From positions 62,001 to 126,000 of the forward strand of contig NZ_OBQC01000011.1 in assembly GCF_900220965.1 (NCBI RefSeq): DNA of 64,000 bases, written 5' to 3'. A program made the translations under genes and the position numbers. This document shows, in pieces, positions 1 to 8,993 of this stretch. Below the pieces are notes generated by a model that saw nothing but the letters and a program-made list of their open reading frames with translations, was not told where the DNA came from and did no database searches. The first letter of the stretch is position 1, and every line of letters starts with the position of its first letter. The stretch comes from Ureibacillus acetophenoni (GTDB lineage: Bacteria > Bacillota > Bacilli > Bacillales_A > Planococcaceae).

Positions 1-801
1 GCACTAGATGCAATTGACCGTTACAAAGGTGAAGGAATTCTAAATATTGAAGATTACGCAGCAATTTACTGGTACAAATTCAACACAACAGGTGAATTTA
101 CTAAAAACGCTAATATCCGTAAAGCATTAACACTTGCTATTAACCGTCAAGAGTTAATCGACAATATCTTAAAAGGTGAACAATCACCTGCTTTAGGTAT
201 GGTTCCAGGAGCTATTAAAGGATTTGAAGAAGACCGTGGATACTTCAAAGATAACGATATCGAAGAAGCAAAAGCGGCTTTAGAATTAGGTATGCAAGAA
301 CTTGGAATTACTGATCCAAGCGAAATTAAAATTGGATTATCAATGAACACAAGTGAAGCACACGCAGTTATTGCACAATTTGTTCAAGAAGGTTGGACTA
401 AAAACTTAGGTATCGAAGTAACACTTGATAACTCTGAGTGGCAAGTTTACTTAGATAAATTAAACATGTTAGACTTTGATGTTGCACGTATGGGTTGGAT
501 TGCTGACTACAACGATGCATATTCATTCCTAGAGCAATATGACTCTGCAGAAAATGGTAATAACGATACTGGTTGGGAAAATGCTCAATATGCTGACCTA
601 TTAAGTCAATCAATTGTTGAGACAGATCCAGAAGCACGTATTGCATTACTTAAACAAGCAGAAGCAGTTGCAATGAGTGAGTTCCCAGTTGCACCAGTTT
701 ACAACTACTCAAATCTTCATGTTAAAAAAGATTATGTAAAAAATATGGCACCTGATGGACTAGGTAACGTCTATTTAAAATATGTAGATATTAACAAATA
801 A
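1..801 (+). CDS. oppA: Oligopeptide ABC transporter substrate-binding protein, C-terminal part (5' end outside window)
   Basis: The open frame runs in from the left edge and ends with TAA at 799-801, giving 266 residues of a family 5 extracellular solute-binding protein. The visible part has the typical SBP_bac_5 C-terminal features: a segment on refolding of the starting residues of helices (IRKALTLAINR near residue 40), a DVARMGWIADYND segment near residue 160 and a conserved EAVAMSEFPVAPVYNY stretch near the end. The protein should capture oligopeptides outside the membrane as a lipoprotein, but the signal peptide is not in view. It is followed on the same strand by oppBCDF, which supports an Opp assignment. 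Assignment to Opp rather than App or Dpp rests on this gene order and on lengths. Confidence 0.88.
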   Translation, partial: ALDAIDRYKGEGILNIEDYAAIYWYKFNTTGEFTKNANIRKALTLAINRQELIDNILKGEQSPALGMVPGAIKGFEEDRGYFKDNDIEEAKAALELGMQELGITDPSEIKIGLSMNTSEAHAVIAQFVQEGWTKNLGIEVTLDNSEWQVYLDKLNMLDFDVARMGWIADYNDAYSFLEQYDSAENGNNDTGWENAQYADLLSQSIVETDPEARIALLKQAEAVAMSEFPVAPVYNYSNLHVKKDYVKNMAPDGLGNVYLKYVDINK

Positions 802-845
802 TAATTTAATTATTTAAAGTTACTATTTACATTGATGGTAATAGT

Positions 846-896
846 ACAAGGGCTGTTTTAATCGACTTTCGATGACAAGCAGCCTTTGTTTTATTT
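846..896 (+). terminator. Hairpin after oppA
   Basis: A 10-bp stem (ACAAGGGCTG at 846-855 against CAGCCTTTGT at 880-889, one G-U pair) encloses a second small hairpin (ATCGA/TCGAT) and is followed by TTTTATTT. It probably ends or attenuates most oppA transcripts, as is common where the binding protein is needed in excess over the permease. Confidence 0.55.
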
Positions 897-933
897 AACG
901 GGAAAATAGCATATGTTTTACATATTTTCTAAA

Positions 934-977
934 AAAAGACAACGGTTTACCGCTGATTAAACTGTGTCTTTTAATTT
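934..977 (+). terminator. Second hairpin between oppA and oppB
   Basis: AAAAGAC plus ACGGTTTA (934-949) pairs with TAAACTGT plus GTCTTTT (958-972) with a small bulge and is followed by a T-rich stretch, just before the oppB ribosome binding site at 992-997. It may be a second attenuator or an mRNA-protecting structure for oppBCDF. Confidence 0.4.
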
Positions 978-1005
978 TCTATTAAAGAAAAAGGAGGGAC
1001 AAGGT

Positions 1006-1935
1006 ATGGTAAAGTACATTTTAAATAGATTAATCTATATTCTGATTGCGTTATTTATTATAGTTAGTGCGACATTTTTCTTAATGAGACTTGCGCCAGG
1101 GAGCCCATTTGCAAGTGAACGTGAACTCCCACCGAAGATTGAAGAGCAATTGAATGCTAAATATGGATTAGATAATCCTTGGTACATTCAATATAAGGAT
1201 TATTTAATCGATACTGTTACGTTTGATTTTGGTGAATCAATGAAGTATAAGGGGCGCTCTACTAATGATATCATTGCAGAAAGTTTCCCGGTTTCATTAA
1301 CTTTAGGGTTACAGGCGATGTTTTTAGCAGTAGGGTTGGGAATATTATTTGGTGTAATTGCTGCTCTTTATCATAATCGTTTCCCTGATTATGTAGCATC
1401 AACAATTGCAGTTTTAGGTATTTCTGTACCTTCATTTATTTTAGCGGGATTAATGCAGTACTTTTTATCTTACAAATTAGGTCTTTTCCCTGTAAGTGGG
1501 TGGAAAGGATTTGCTTATAGTATTTTACCGGCGTTTGCGATAGCGATTACACATATGGGATTCATAGCGAAATTAACTCGTTCTAGTATGTTAGAACAAA
1601 ATAATAGTGATTATGTGAAAATGGCTCGTGCAAAAGGGCTTGGTAAGTGGACTACTGTGTTTAAACATTCACTAAGAAATGCTCTACTACCAGTTCTTAC
1701 TTACTTAGGGCCACTAACAGCAGGGGTAGTTACAGGTAGTTTCATTATTGAACAAATTTTTGCTATCCCGGGATTAGGGAAACACTTTGTAACAAGTATA
1801 ACTAACCGTGATTACACAGTTATTATGGGTACTACTGTTTTCTATGCAATCATTCTGTTGTTTGCGGTATTAATAGTAGATATTCTGTACAGTATTGTTG
1901 ATCCACGAATTAAATTGAAAGGAGCGAAAAAATAA
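1006..1935 (+). CDS. oppB: Oligopeptide ABC transporter permease OppB
   Basis: This 309-residue integral membrane protein forms half of the peptide translocation channel with OppC. It has an N-terminal membrane helix, a long extracytoplasmic loop with the conserved LAPGSPF motif near residue 30, five further membrane helices, and the cytoplasmic EAA loop ([27 protein letters not shown], given here in part as ARAKGLGKW) that contacts the ATPases. ATG 1006 is chosen because an AGGAGG at 992-997 lies 8 nt upstream; a longer GTG-initiated frame from 964 lacks a site. The stop overlaps the oppC start by one base (TAATG), so translation is coupled. Length matches B. subtilis OppB. Confidence 0.9.
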   Translation: MVKYILNRLIYILIALFIIVSATFFLMRLAPGSPFASERELPPKIEEQLNAKYGLDNPWYIQYKDYLIDTVTFDFGESMKYKGRSTNDIIAESFPVSLTLGLQAMFLAVGLGILFGVIAALYHNRFPDYVASTIAVLGISVPSFILAGLMQYFLSYKLGLFPVSGWKGFAYSILPAFAIAITHMGFIAKLTRSSMLEQNNSDYVKMARAKGLGKWTTVFKHSLRNALLPVLTYLGPLTAGVVTGSFIIEQIFAIPGLGKHFVTSITNRDYTVIMGTTVFYAIILLFAVLIVDILYSIVDPRIKLKGAKK

Positions 1936-2870
1936 TGACAAAACAGAACGAACATATTGAAAATCTGTCACCCGAGATGTTTAAAGTTGTCGGTGGACGT
2001 AATGCAGATACAGACAAGTTAGCAAAGAAATCCGTGTCGTTTTGGAAAGAAGTTATGATTCGCTTCTCTCAAAATAAATTATCTATTTTCGGAATTTTTA
2101 TATTAGCAATTATTACTTTAATGGCCATTTTTGTTCCTATTTTCTCTCCTTACTCTTTTAGTGATCAATTAGGAAATTACAATGCGCCACCATCGGCTGC
2201 ACACTGGTTTGGAACTGATGATCTTGGTCGTGATGTCTTTGTACGTGCTTGGTACGGTGCTCGTATTTCACTATTCATCGGTATTGCTGCTGCTTTAATC
2301 GATTTAGTTATAGGTGTTTTATGGGGTAGTATTTCAGGACTAGCAGGTGGACGTGTAGACAACATTATGATGCGTATTGCTGATATTTTATCTGCTGTAC
2401 CTTATTTACTTGTTGTTATTATTTTACTTGTAGTTTTAGAGCCTGGTATTACAACTATGATTATCGCTCTTTCTTTAACAGGATGGGTAAACATGGCACG
2501 TATTGTACGTGGTCAAGTATTATCTATTAAAAGTCAAGAGTATGTACTTGCTGCGAGAACTTTAGGTGCAAACACATGGCATTTAATTAGAAAACATTTA
2601 GTACCAAATGCAATGGGAGCGATTTTAGTAACAATGACATTGACAATCCCATCTGCTATTTTCACTGAATCATTCTTAAGCTACTTAGGGCTAGGTGTTC
2701 CACAACCAGAAGCAAGTTGGGGTACGATGGCGTCAGATGGTAACAAAGCAATTATTACTGCACCATGGCGTTTATTCTTCCCTGCATTTTTAATCTCAAT
2801 AACAATTTTTGCATTTAACGCCGTTGGTGATGGCTTACGAGATGCACTAGATCCAAAACTACGTAAATAG
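1935..2870 (+). CDS. oppC: Oligopeptide ABC transporter permease OppC
   Basis: The 311-residue second permease of the Opp importer. The N-terminus has the OppC-type cytoplasmic leader (LSPEMFKVVGG, then KKSVSFWKEVMIRF) before the first membrane helix near residues 50-75. The HWFGTDDLGRDVFVR motif that marks OppC/DppC permeases is present near residues 90-105, and the EAA loop (ARTLGANTWHLIRKHLVPN) is near residue 210. An AAAGGAGCG ribosome site sits inside the 3' end of oppB. The gene is followed after 14 nt by oppD, consistent with one oppBCDF transcript. Opp is favoured over Dpp by the leader sequence and context. Confidence 0.9.
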   Translation: MTKQNEHIENLSPEMFKVVGGRNADTDKLAKKSVSFWKEVMIRFSQNKLSIFGIFILAIITLMAIFVPIFSPYSFSDQLGNYNAPPSAAHWFGTDDLGRDVFVRAWYGARISLFIGIAAALIDLVIGVLWGSISGLAGGRVDNIMMRIADILSAVPYLLVVIILLVVLEPGITTMIIALSLTGWVNMARIVRGQVLSIKSQEYVLAARTLGANTWHLIRKHLVPNAMGAILVTMTLTIPSAIFTESFLSYLGLGVPQPEASWGTMASDGNKAIITAPWRLFFPAFLISITIFAFNAVGDGLRDALDPKLRK

Positions 2871-2884
2871 AGGAAGGTGAGAAA

Positions 2885-3940
2885 ATGAGTAAAAAATTGT
2901 TAGAAGTAAACGATTTAAAGGTAAACTTCAAAACATATGCGGGTATCGTCCAAGCAGTTCGCGGTGTTAGTTTTGACCTACACGAAGGTGAGACACTAGC
3001 GATTGTTGGTGAATCGGGATCAGGTAAAAGTGTAACGAGTAACGCACTCATGAAGTTAATTCCTCAACCACCTGGTATTTACGCAGGAGGAGAAATATTA
3101 TTTGACGGAAAAGACCTTCTTCCGCTTACTGAGAAGGAAATGTCAAAAGTTCGAGGAAATGACATTGCGATGATTTTCCAAGATCCAATGACTGCTTTGA
3201 ACCCAACAATGCGTGTTGGCTATCAAATTACTGAAGTAATTTTAAAACATAAAAAAGTTTCCAAGCAGGAAGCAAAAGAGCGTGCTATCGAACTTCTACG
3301 TCAAGTAGGTATACCAATGCCTGAAAGACGTTTCAGACAATATCCACATGAATTTAGTGGTGGTATGCGTCAACGTGTTGTTATTGCAATTGCTTTAGCG
3401 GCAGATCCAAAGTTATTAATTGCGGACGAGCCTACAACAGCGCTTGATGTAACGATCCAAGCGCAAATACTAGAGTTAATGAAAGAAATTCAAAAAGAAC
3501 GTAATACAGCTATTATTTTCATTACTCACGATTTAGGTGTAGTTGCTAACATTGCAGACCGTGTTGCTGTTATGTATGCTGGGCAAATCGTTGAATATGG
3601 AACTGTAAATGAAATTTTCTATAACCCAAGACATCCATATACTTGGGGGTTATTAGGTTCTATGCCGGACCTTAAAAATGATTCACAAGAAGAGTTACGT
3701 ACAATACCAGGTTCGCCACCAAACTTATTAGATCCACCTGTTGGAGATGCATTTGCACCGCGTAATGAATATGCATTAGCGATTGACTACGAAAAAGAAC
3801 CACCAATGTTTAAAGTTTCTGATACGCATTATGCAAAAACATGGTTACTGCACCCGAGTGCACCAAAAATTGAAATTCCTGATGCAATTCAGAAAAGAAT
3901 CGAAGGCTATTTGAAGGAGGCTGAAACTCGTGGCAAATAA
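2885..3940 (+). CDS. oppD: Oligopeptide ABC transporter ATPase OppD
   Basis: A 351-residue cytoplasmic ATPase that powers peptide import with OppF. Walker A is GESGSGKS at residues 42-49, the Q-loop follows in [12 protein letters not shown], the ABC signature is [11 protein letters not shown], and Walker B is [12 protein letters not shown]. The C-terminal oligo_HPY extension ([15 protein letters not shown] near residue 245) is typical of peptide and nickel transporter ATPases, and in some relatives holds an iron-sulfur cluster; here the extension shows no cysteines, so a cluster is unlikely. The AGGAAGGTGAG site lies just before ATG 2885. Its 3' end overlaps oppF by 11 nt. Confidence 0.92.
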   Translation: MSKKLLEVNDLKVNFKTYAGIVQAVRGVSFDLHEGETLAIVGESGSGKSVTSNALMKLIPQPPGIYAGGEILFDGKDLLPLTEKEMSKVRGNDIAMIFQDPMTALNPTMRVGYQITEVILKHKKVSKQEAKERAIELLRQVGIPMPERRFRQYPHEFSGGMRQRVVIAIALAADPKLLIADEPTTALDVTIQAQILELMKEIQKERNTAIIFITHDLGVVANIADRVAVMYAGQIVEYGTVNEIFYNPRHPYTWGLLGSMPDLKNDSQEELRTIPGSPPNLLDPPVGDAFAPRNEYALAIDYEKEPPMFKVSDTHYAKTWLLHPSAPKIEIPDAIQKRIEGYLKEAETRGK

Positions 3941-4835
3941 ATTACTAGAAGTAAAAAATTTAAAGCAGTATTTCGGCTCTCCTTCTAATCCCATCAAAGC
4001 TGTTGATGGTATAAGTTTTGATGTATATGAAGGTGAAACGTTAGGACTAGTTGGGGAATCAGGTAGTGGTAAATCTACAACAGGACGCTCAATTATTCGA
4101 CTATATGATATTACAGATGGAGAAATTATTTTTAAAGGGAAAAATATTAACGCTGTAAAATCACGTAAAGAGTTAAAAGAGTTTAACCGTGAAATGCAAA
4201 TGATTTTCCAAGATCCGTATGCATCCTTAAATCCTCGTATGACAGCAGGGGAAATTATTAGTGAAGGCTTCGAAATACATGGTCTTTACAAAAACAAGAA
4301 GGAACGTCAAGAAAGAATAGGTACATTACTTGAAGCTGTTGGATTAAACAAAGAACATGCAAATCGTTACGCACATGAGTTCTCTGGAGGTCAGCGTCAA
4401 CGTATTGGTATTGCTCGTGCATTAAGCTTAAATCCAAGCTTTATTATCGCGGATGAGCCAATCTCTGCCCTCGATGTATCTATTCAAGCACAAGTAGTAA
4501 ACTTACTTAAAAAATTACAAAGAGAACGTAACTTAACGTATTTATTCATAGCCCACGATTTATCGATGGTTAAATATATAAGTGATCGTATTGCAGTTAT
4601 GTATCATGGGAAAATTGTTGAACTGGGAGATGCGGATGAGATCTATAATAATCCAATCCATCCATATACTAAATCTTTATTATCAGCAGTTCCACATCCA
4701 GATCCACTTTCTGAAAGACAGAGAGTTAGAATTCCTTATGAACATGAGGTAGTAGATGGTACGGCAAGTGTACATGAAGTAGCACCTAAACATTATGTTT
4801 ATGGTACGGATGCTCAAATTGCAAAATGGAAATGA
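3930..4835 (+). CDS. oppF: Oligopeptide ABC transporter ATPase OppF
   Basis: The second, 301-residue ATPase of the Opp importer. Walker A is GESGSGKST near residue 42, the signature is FSGGQRQRIGIARAL, and Walker B is FIIADEPISALD. The HPYTKSLLSAVPHPDP stretch near residue 245 is the oligo_HPY domain. The start is GTG at 3930, read from an AAGGAGG at 3914-3920 that lies within oppD, so the two genes overlap by 11 nt and are translationally coupled. The gene is closed by a terminator at 4856-4893, which marks the end of the opp operon. Confidence 0.92.
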   Translation: MANKLLEVKNLKQYFGSPSNPIKAVDGISFDVYEGETLGLVGESGSGKSTTGRSIIRLYDITDGEIIFKGKNINAVKSRKELKEFNREMQMIFQDPYASLNPRMTAGEIISEGFEIHGLYKNKKERQERIGTLLEAVGLNKEHANRYAHEFSGGQRQRIGIARALSLNPSFIIADEPISALDVSIQAQVVNLLKKLQRERNLTYLFIAHDLSMVKYISDRIAVMYHGKIVELGDADEIYNNPIHPYTKSLLSAVPHPDPLSERQRVRIPYEHEVVDGTASVHEVAPKHYVYGTDAQIAKWK

Positions 4836-4855
4836 ATAATTTAATGAGTTAATAT

Positions 4856-4893
4856 AGTCAACAGGATAATTCTTGTTGACTCTTTTTAATTTT
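4856..4893 (+). terminator. Terminator of the opp operon
   Basis: An 8-bp perfect stem AGTCAACA (4856-4863) and TGTTGACT (4874-4881) is followed by CTTTTTAATTTTT. Confidence 0.85.
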
Positions 4894-5045
4894 TACATTC
4901 TCATAGCATATAAAGGAATAGACTTTAGCTTGTTCACATAATTTAAAAAATAAAATGTAGAATTAGTTGATTTTTAATGATGTTTTATGGCAAAGTCTAT
5001 TGGACACAATTTATTTAGAAGTCATGTTTTTAAGGAGTATGATCG

Positions 5046-5657
5046 ATGGAAAGTTGGATTACAAATATAATGGAGGATTTCGGTTATATTGGAGTCTTTC
5101 TATTAATTATGTTAGAAAATATATTCCCACCAATTCCATCGGAGGTTATTTTAACTTTTGGCGGATATATGACTACTCAATCGGACCTAACAATTGTTGG
5201 GGTAGTGATAGCCTCTACTTTAGGATCTGTTGCTGGGGCAATTGCATTATATGATATAGGTAGGATTGTAGGGATTAAGCGAATCGGTAGATTTGTAGAT
5301 AAGTGGGGACGCTTTTTAAGGCTTACAAACGAAGATATTTACAAAGCAAATGATTGGTTCAAAAAATATGGTGTTTGGACCGTTTTCTTTTGTCGATTCG
5401 TTCCGTTAATAAGAAGTTTAATATCGTTACCTGCTGGGATGTCTAAAATGAATTTTTGGTTGTTTTTAGTACTAACAACTGTAGGTACTTTCATTTGGAA
5501 CATTGTCTTAATAACATTAGGATCTAAAGTGGGAGAAAACTGGGATGCGATTGTAGCGTATATGGATACGTATTCTAACATCGCTTACGCATTAATTGCA
5601 TTAATCGGTATCGTATTTTTCATTTGGTTATTTAGAAGAAAGGCGAATAGAAAGTAA
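5046..5657 (+). CDS. DedA family membrane protein
   Basis: A 203-residue integral membrane protein of the DedA/SNARE-associated superfamily; members flip or carry polyprenyl phosphate or phospholipids across the membrane. Seen here: the N-terminal re-entrant helix with the family motif ENIFPPIPSEVILTFGGY (residues about 24-41), the GSVAGAIALYDIGRIVG stretch, the FCRFVPLIRSLISLPAGMSKM motif near residues 115-135 with its conserved arginine and proline, and two C-terminal helices. It is closest in design to B. subtilis YngC/YkoX-type proteins, but I cannot assign which. ATG 5046 follows AAGGAG at 5032-5037. It is monocistronic and ends at a shared terminator. Confidence 0.85.
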   Translation: MESWITNIMEDFGYIGVFLLIMLENIFPPIPSEVILTFGGYMTTQSDLTIVGVVIASTLGSVAGAIALYDIGRIVGIKRIGRFVDKWGRFLRLTNEDIYKANDWFKKYGVWTVFFCRFVPLIRSLISLPAGMSKMNFWLFLVLTTVGTFIWNIVLITLGSKVGENWDAIVAYMDTYSNIAYALIALIGIVFFIWLFRRKANRK

Positions 5658-5661
5658 TTTT

Positions 5662-5691
5662 AAGGAGCTGAAATTTCAGCTCCTTATTTTT
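5662..5691. terminator. Bidirectional terminator between the DedA gene and the convergent MFS gene
   Basis: A perfect 12-bp stem (AAGGAGCTGAAA at 5662-5673 with TTTCAGCTCCTT at 5674-5685) is followed by a run of T on the plus strand; the convergent MFS gene ends at 5692. Confidence 0.85.
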
Positions 5692-6900
5692 TTATGCGAC
5701 TTTTTCTACCTTATCTCTTGGTAAAAAGAACGAAACGATAAGAAGTAATGGAAGAATTGAAACGATTTGCATTGTCATTGCAATCCCTATGATATCTAGT
5801 AACATACCGATGACCACTCCACCAACAGCACCCATACCAAAGGCAAAGCCTGTTGTTAAACCGGCCATGGTACCGATTTTTGTTGGAACTAGCTCTTGAG
5901 CATAGATAACAGTTACTGAAAAACTAATCATAATTAATGTTCCAATAATAACTAAAAATACTGGAACGAGCCATATAGGAACATATGGTAATAGTAAACA
6001 AAATGGCATCGGACCAACTACGGAAAGTAAAATAACATTTTTACGTCCAATTCGATCAGAAAGTGATCCACCAAAAAAAGTACCAATCACACCTACAGCC
6101 ATAAATATAAAGATAAACACTTGTCCGAGTTGTAGCGTTAATCCATAATGATCCATCAAGTAAAATACGTAGAAGTTAGAAATATTTGTTGTGTAAAAGG
6201 AACGAGCGAAAATGACTATAAACAATAATGTAATCGCAATTTGAATTTGTTTTTTAGTCAAAGGTGGTAATGAAGAAACGAGCAATTTTTTCTTTTTCTT
6301 AGAGTTTTTTTCCGCCTCTAATTGACGTACATACCATTTTGAAATTTTAAATAGTAATACAATACCTATAGCAGTTAATAATAAAACAATTGCTGCTCCA
6401 CGTTGTCCTAATGCATCTAAAACAAATGCACTTATTAATGGGGCGAGTGCTTGTCCAGAGTTCCCACCGACTTGATAGATTGATTGAGAGAGTCCTCTTT
6501 TATTTCCAGCGGCCATAAAGGAAACTTTTGAACCTTCGGGATGGAAAATAGCCGATCCAAAGCCTAAAAAGATTACAGCAATAATAATTACCCAATATTG
6601 TTTTACAAATACTAGCATAAGTAAGCCTATAAAAGCACTAATCATCCCGATTGGTAATGCGTAAGGCATAGGTTTTTTATCACTCACGAACCCAACAACT
6701 GGCTGTAATGAGGAAGACACCATGTTTAAGACAAATGTGATTATTCCTAGTTGTGTAAAAGTTAAGCCTAAGTCTCTTGAAAATATAGGGAACATAGCTG
6801 GGACGACAGATTGCATAGTATCGTTAATGAGATGTGCGATTCCAATAGCAATCATAATAGGGTAAATTGGGTTATTTGTAGTAGATTTATTTTCGCTCAT
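5692..6900 (-). CDS. MFS transporter, fosmidomycin resistance (Fsr) type
   Basis: A 402-residue, 12-helix major facilitator. The N-terminal sequence (HLINDTMQSVVPAMFPIF) and the ALIFHPEG-like segment (FGSAIFHPEGSKVSF near residues 115-128) are characteristic of the fosmidomycin resistance/YfnC group of drug exporters. The SGQALAPL motif in helix 5 is also present. It probably exports small toxic compounds by proton antiport; the true substrate cannot be read from sequence. A GGTGGG site precedes the ATG on the minus strand. The gene stands alone, with terminators on both sides. Confidence 0.82.
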   Translation of the reverse strand: MSENKSTTNNPIYPIMIAIGIAHLINDTMQSVVPAMFPIFSRDLGLTFTQLGIITFVLNMVSSSLQPVVGFVSDKKPMPYALPIGMISAFIGLLMLVFVKQYWVIIIAVIFLGFGSAIFHPEGSKVSFMAAGNKRGLSQSIYQVGGNSGQALAPLISAFVLDALGQRGAAIVLLLTAIGIVLLFKISKWYVRQLEAEKNSKKKKKLLVSSLPPLTKKQIQIAITLLFIVIFARSFYTTNISNFYVFYLMDHYGLTLQLGQVFIFIFMAVGVIGTFFGGSLSDRIGRKNVILLSVVGPMPFCLLLPYVPIWLVPVFLVIIGTLIMISFSVTVIYAQELVPTKIGTMAGLTTGFAFGMGAVGGVVIGMLLDIIGIAMTMQIVSILPLLLIVSFFLPRDKVEKVA

Positions 6901-6939
6901 AGATGTCCCACCTTTAGACTCGTTGGTTAAAAAAGCGCA

Positions 6940-6979
6940 TTTTAAAAATAAAGTGCTGATTCCATAGAATCAGCACTTT
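6940..6979 (-). terminator. Terminator of yjlC-ndh
   Basis: A perfect 13-bp stem (6950-6962 with 6967-6979, loop CATA) is followed on the minus strand by TATTTTT. Confidence 0.85.
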
Positions 6980-6996
6980 CATTGTAAATTTTAGTA

Positions 6997-8181
6997 TTAA
7001 TAAGCTAAGCCATATAAAGCTTTAATGTGTGATAAATAACGAACATGACTTGCTTCTTTCATTAATGAAGCTGGTAGACCTTTAAGTGGAATTTTGTTTC
7101 CACCAACTGTAGCAACTCCATCTTTACGTCCAAGACTTGCAAGAGTACCAGAATCAATTGGTGAGAATTCTTTTAATTTTTGACCTCTGATAGAAGCAAA
7201 AATGTTATATCCAGCGAATTCACCCATTTGCCAAGCGTTTTGAGCAGTTGGCGCATATAATGGACGACCGCCGTCTGCTGGAAGTGCAACAGAAGCATCA
7301 CCCACAACAAATACATCTTGATGAGATTTTGAACGTAAGTACTCATCGATAATTGCTTTACCACGATCACACTCAAGACCAGATTCTTGAACTACAGGAA
7401 GTGCAGCTACTCCACCTGTCCAAACAAATGTATTTGCAGTAATTGTAGATCCATCTTTTAATGAGATAACATTACCTTCAACTGATGTAACAGGAAGACC
7501 AGTTAAGAACTCAACCCCACGCTTAGCTAGAGATTCAGTAGCGCGTTGGATTAAATCGTCTGGTAATACCGGAAGGATTTTAGGACCAGCTTCTACTAGT
7601 TTAATTTGAATATCTTTTGGATCTACGCCATATTTAACAGTAATGTTTGGTAGGTTATCAACGATTTCCCCAACTAGTTCAACACCAGTTAAACCGCCTC
7701 CACCAATTACGATTGTGCCATCAGCAGCATCATTTGATTTTGCAAATGCAGCAATCTTGCTTTCGATATGATTACTAATTTTGTTTGCATCTTCAACAGA
7801 TTTTAATACCATACTATTTTCTTCTAATCCAGGGATACCGAAGTATCCAGTTTGGCTTCCTAAAGCAACAACTAAAATATCGTAAGGAATTACAGTTCCA
7901 TTTGCTAAAAATACTTCCTTGTTTTCAACTGAGAAAGATTTTACTTCTTGAACAACCACTTTTACATCTTTTCCTTTGAATAACTTTTCAAGAGGGAAAG
8001 AGATTGCTTTTTCCGCAATTGTGCCACCAGCTAAACGATGTAATTCAGTAATTAGTTGGTGTGTTGGGTATTTATTCACCACAGTTATTTTTGCTTCTTC
8101 TTTACCTAAGTAATTACGTAATGTTTGAGCAGTAAGTAAACCGCCGTAACCCGCACCTAAGATGACGATTTCTTTTGACAT
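6997..8181 (-). CDS. ndh: Type II NADH dehydrogenase
   Basis: A 394-residue FAD flavoprotein that passes electrons from NADH to menaquinone at the inner face of the membrane without pumping protons. The N-terminal FAD fold carries ILGAGYGGL (residues 6-14); the NADH fold has IGGGGLTGVELVGE near residue 160; NTFVWTGG and VFVVGDAS near residues 250-295 complete the FAD site. The C-terminal GLPASLMKEASHVRYLSHIKALYGLAY stretch, quoted in part as MKEASHVRYL, is the membrane-binding end of the YjlD/Ndh group. It is the second gene of a yjlC-ndh pair as in B. subtilis. In B. subtilis this operon is repressed by Rex; I did not see a convincing Rex palindrome here. Confidence 0.93.
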   Translation of the reverse strand: MSKEIVILGAGYGGLLTAQTLRNYLGKEEAKITVVNKYPTHQLITELHRLAGGTIAEKAISFPLEKLFKGKDVKVVVQEVKSFSVENKEVFLANGTVIPYDILVVALGSQTGYFGIPGLEENSMVLKSVEDANKISNHIESKIAAFAKSNDAADGTIVIGGGGLTGVELVGEIVDNLPNITVKYGVDPKDIQIKLVEAGPKILPVLPDDLIQRATESLAKRGVEFLTGLPVTSVEGNVISLKDGSTITANTFVWTGGVAALPVVQESGLECDRGKAIIDEYLRSKSHQDVFVVGDASVALPADGGRPLYAPTAQNAWQMGEFAGYNIFASIRGQKLKEFSPIDSGTLASLGRKDGVATVGGNKIPLKGLPASLMKEASHVRYLSHIKALYGLAY

Positions 8182-8222
8182 ATATATCCTCCGTCCTTAA
8201 CTTTAATTATCTAAACGATCTG

Positions 8223-8642
8223 TTATTGGTTTTTACGTTCTGCTGTTACTTGAAGAAATGCATTTACAAAACGTAATACGTTTTGAACTTCTGGATCTTT
8301 TAGTAATCTTAATACGCCGAATAAACCAACTGCTTCGTTAGTAGATTCTGCACGTTCTTTTGCTTCAATCGCGTTTTGAGCAACTGTTTTAACAGTTCCA
8401 ATAACAGGTTCTGCAACTTCTTTTACAGCACTTACTGTATCATTTTTAAGTACATCATCTGTCGAAACCAATTTTGCGAAGTCATATGCTTGTGTTAATA
8501 ACGTTACAACCTCAGCTAATTTTGGTAATTGTTCAACTAATGTAGTTAAAGATTGCTGAACTTCTGGTTTTAATAATTGGTCAAGTAGGTCTTGTGTACT
8601 CGATACTGTTGATTGAGCTTGGTTAATCAATTCTTCTGACAT
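8223..8642 (-). CDS. yjlC: DUF1641 protein, YjlC family
   Basis: A 139-residue, mostly helical cytoplasmic protein with the DUF1641 C-terminal motif (LFGVLRLLKDPEVQNVLRF near residue 110). DUF1641 proteins occur beside NADH dehydrogenases and formate dehydrogenases; their biochemical role is not established. The gene lies 41 nt upstream of ndh and is the same pair as yjlC-ndh in B. subtilis. Two in-frame ATG codons exist; the second, at 8642, is chosen because the AAAAGGAG site ends 7 nt before it, whereas the first ATG (8648) is only one base from the site. Confidence 0.85.
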   Translation of the reverse strand: MSEELINQAQSTVSSTQDLLDQLLKPEVQQSLTTLVEQLPKLAEVVTLLTQAYDFAKLVSTDDVLKNDTVSAVKEVAEPVIGTVKTVAQNAIEAKERAESTNEAVGLFGVLRLLKDPEVQNVLRFVNAFLQVTAERKNQ

Positions 8643-8789
8643 TTCCATTCTCCTTTTCTTAACATTCTGTCGCCAATTTAAAGACAGAAATTTGGAAGTT
8701 TGTAAATCATTTCACATAAAGTTGTGCTTTATGATCGAAATTACATACATAATGTAAATTTTTTAAATTAAAATAGGTTTACCAACTTT

Positions 8790-8817
8790 ATCATAATATA
8801 AATAATATAATTATCAA
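8790..8817 (-). promoter_or_regulatory. Candidate sigma-A promoter of yjlC-ndh; only signal in the 8643-8993 gap
   Basis: On the minus strand TTGATA (8812-8817) and TATGAT (8790-8795) are separated by 16 bp, about 140 nt before the yjlC start. The rest of this 350-bp gap is very AT-rich and shows no gene or strong hairpin. Nearby, CACA and TGTG half sites around 8712-8726 are in the reverse orientation to a Rex site. Confidence 0.4.
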
Positions 8818-8993
8818 CCGCTCATTTTAAAGAATTGAAAAATTAATAACAACATGTATGTAAAACCAATTTTTATGAAATGTTTAACAATACAAAAAAT
8901 AATGAATATTATTTGAACATACAATGAAAATTATACGCTTTTCTTCGTTAAATTTCTAACATTTTTCTATTATTTATATATTTTTATGTGTGT

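Noticed and set aside
4967-5254. 95-codon frame overlapping the start of the DedA gene
   Set aside because: It overlaps the DedA gene in another frame, has no ribosome site, and its translation is rich in Trp, Tyr and Cys without a recognisable domain.
8700-8760. Possible Rex site upstream of yjlC-ndh
   Set aside because: CACA and TGTG half sites are present but in the order opposite to the TTGTGnnn..CACAA Rex operator, and spacing does not fit.
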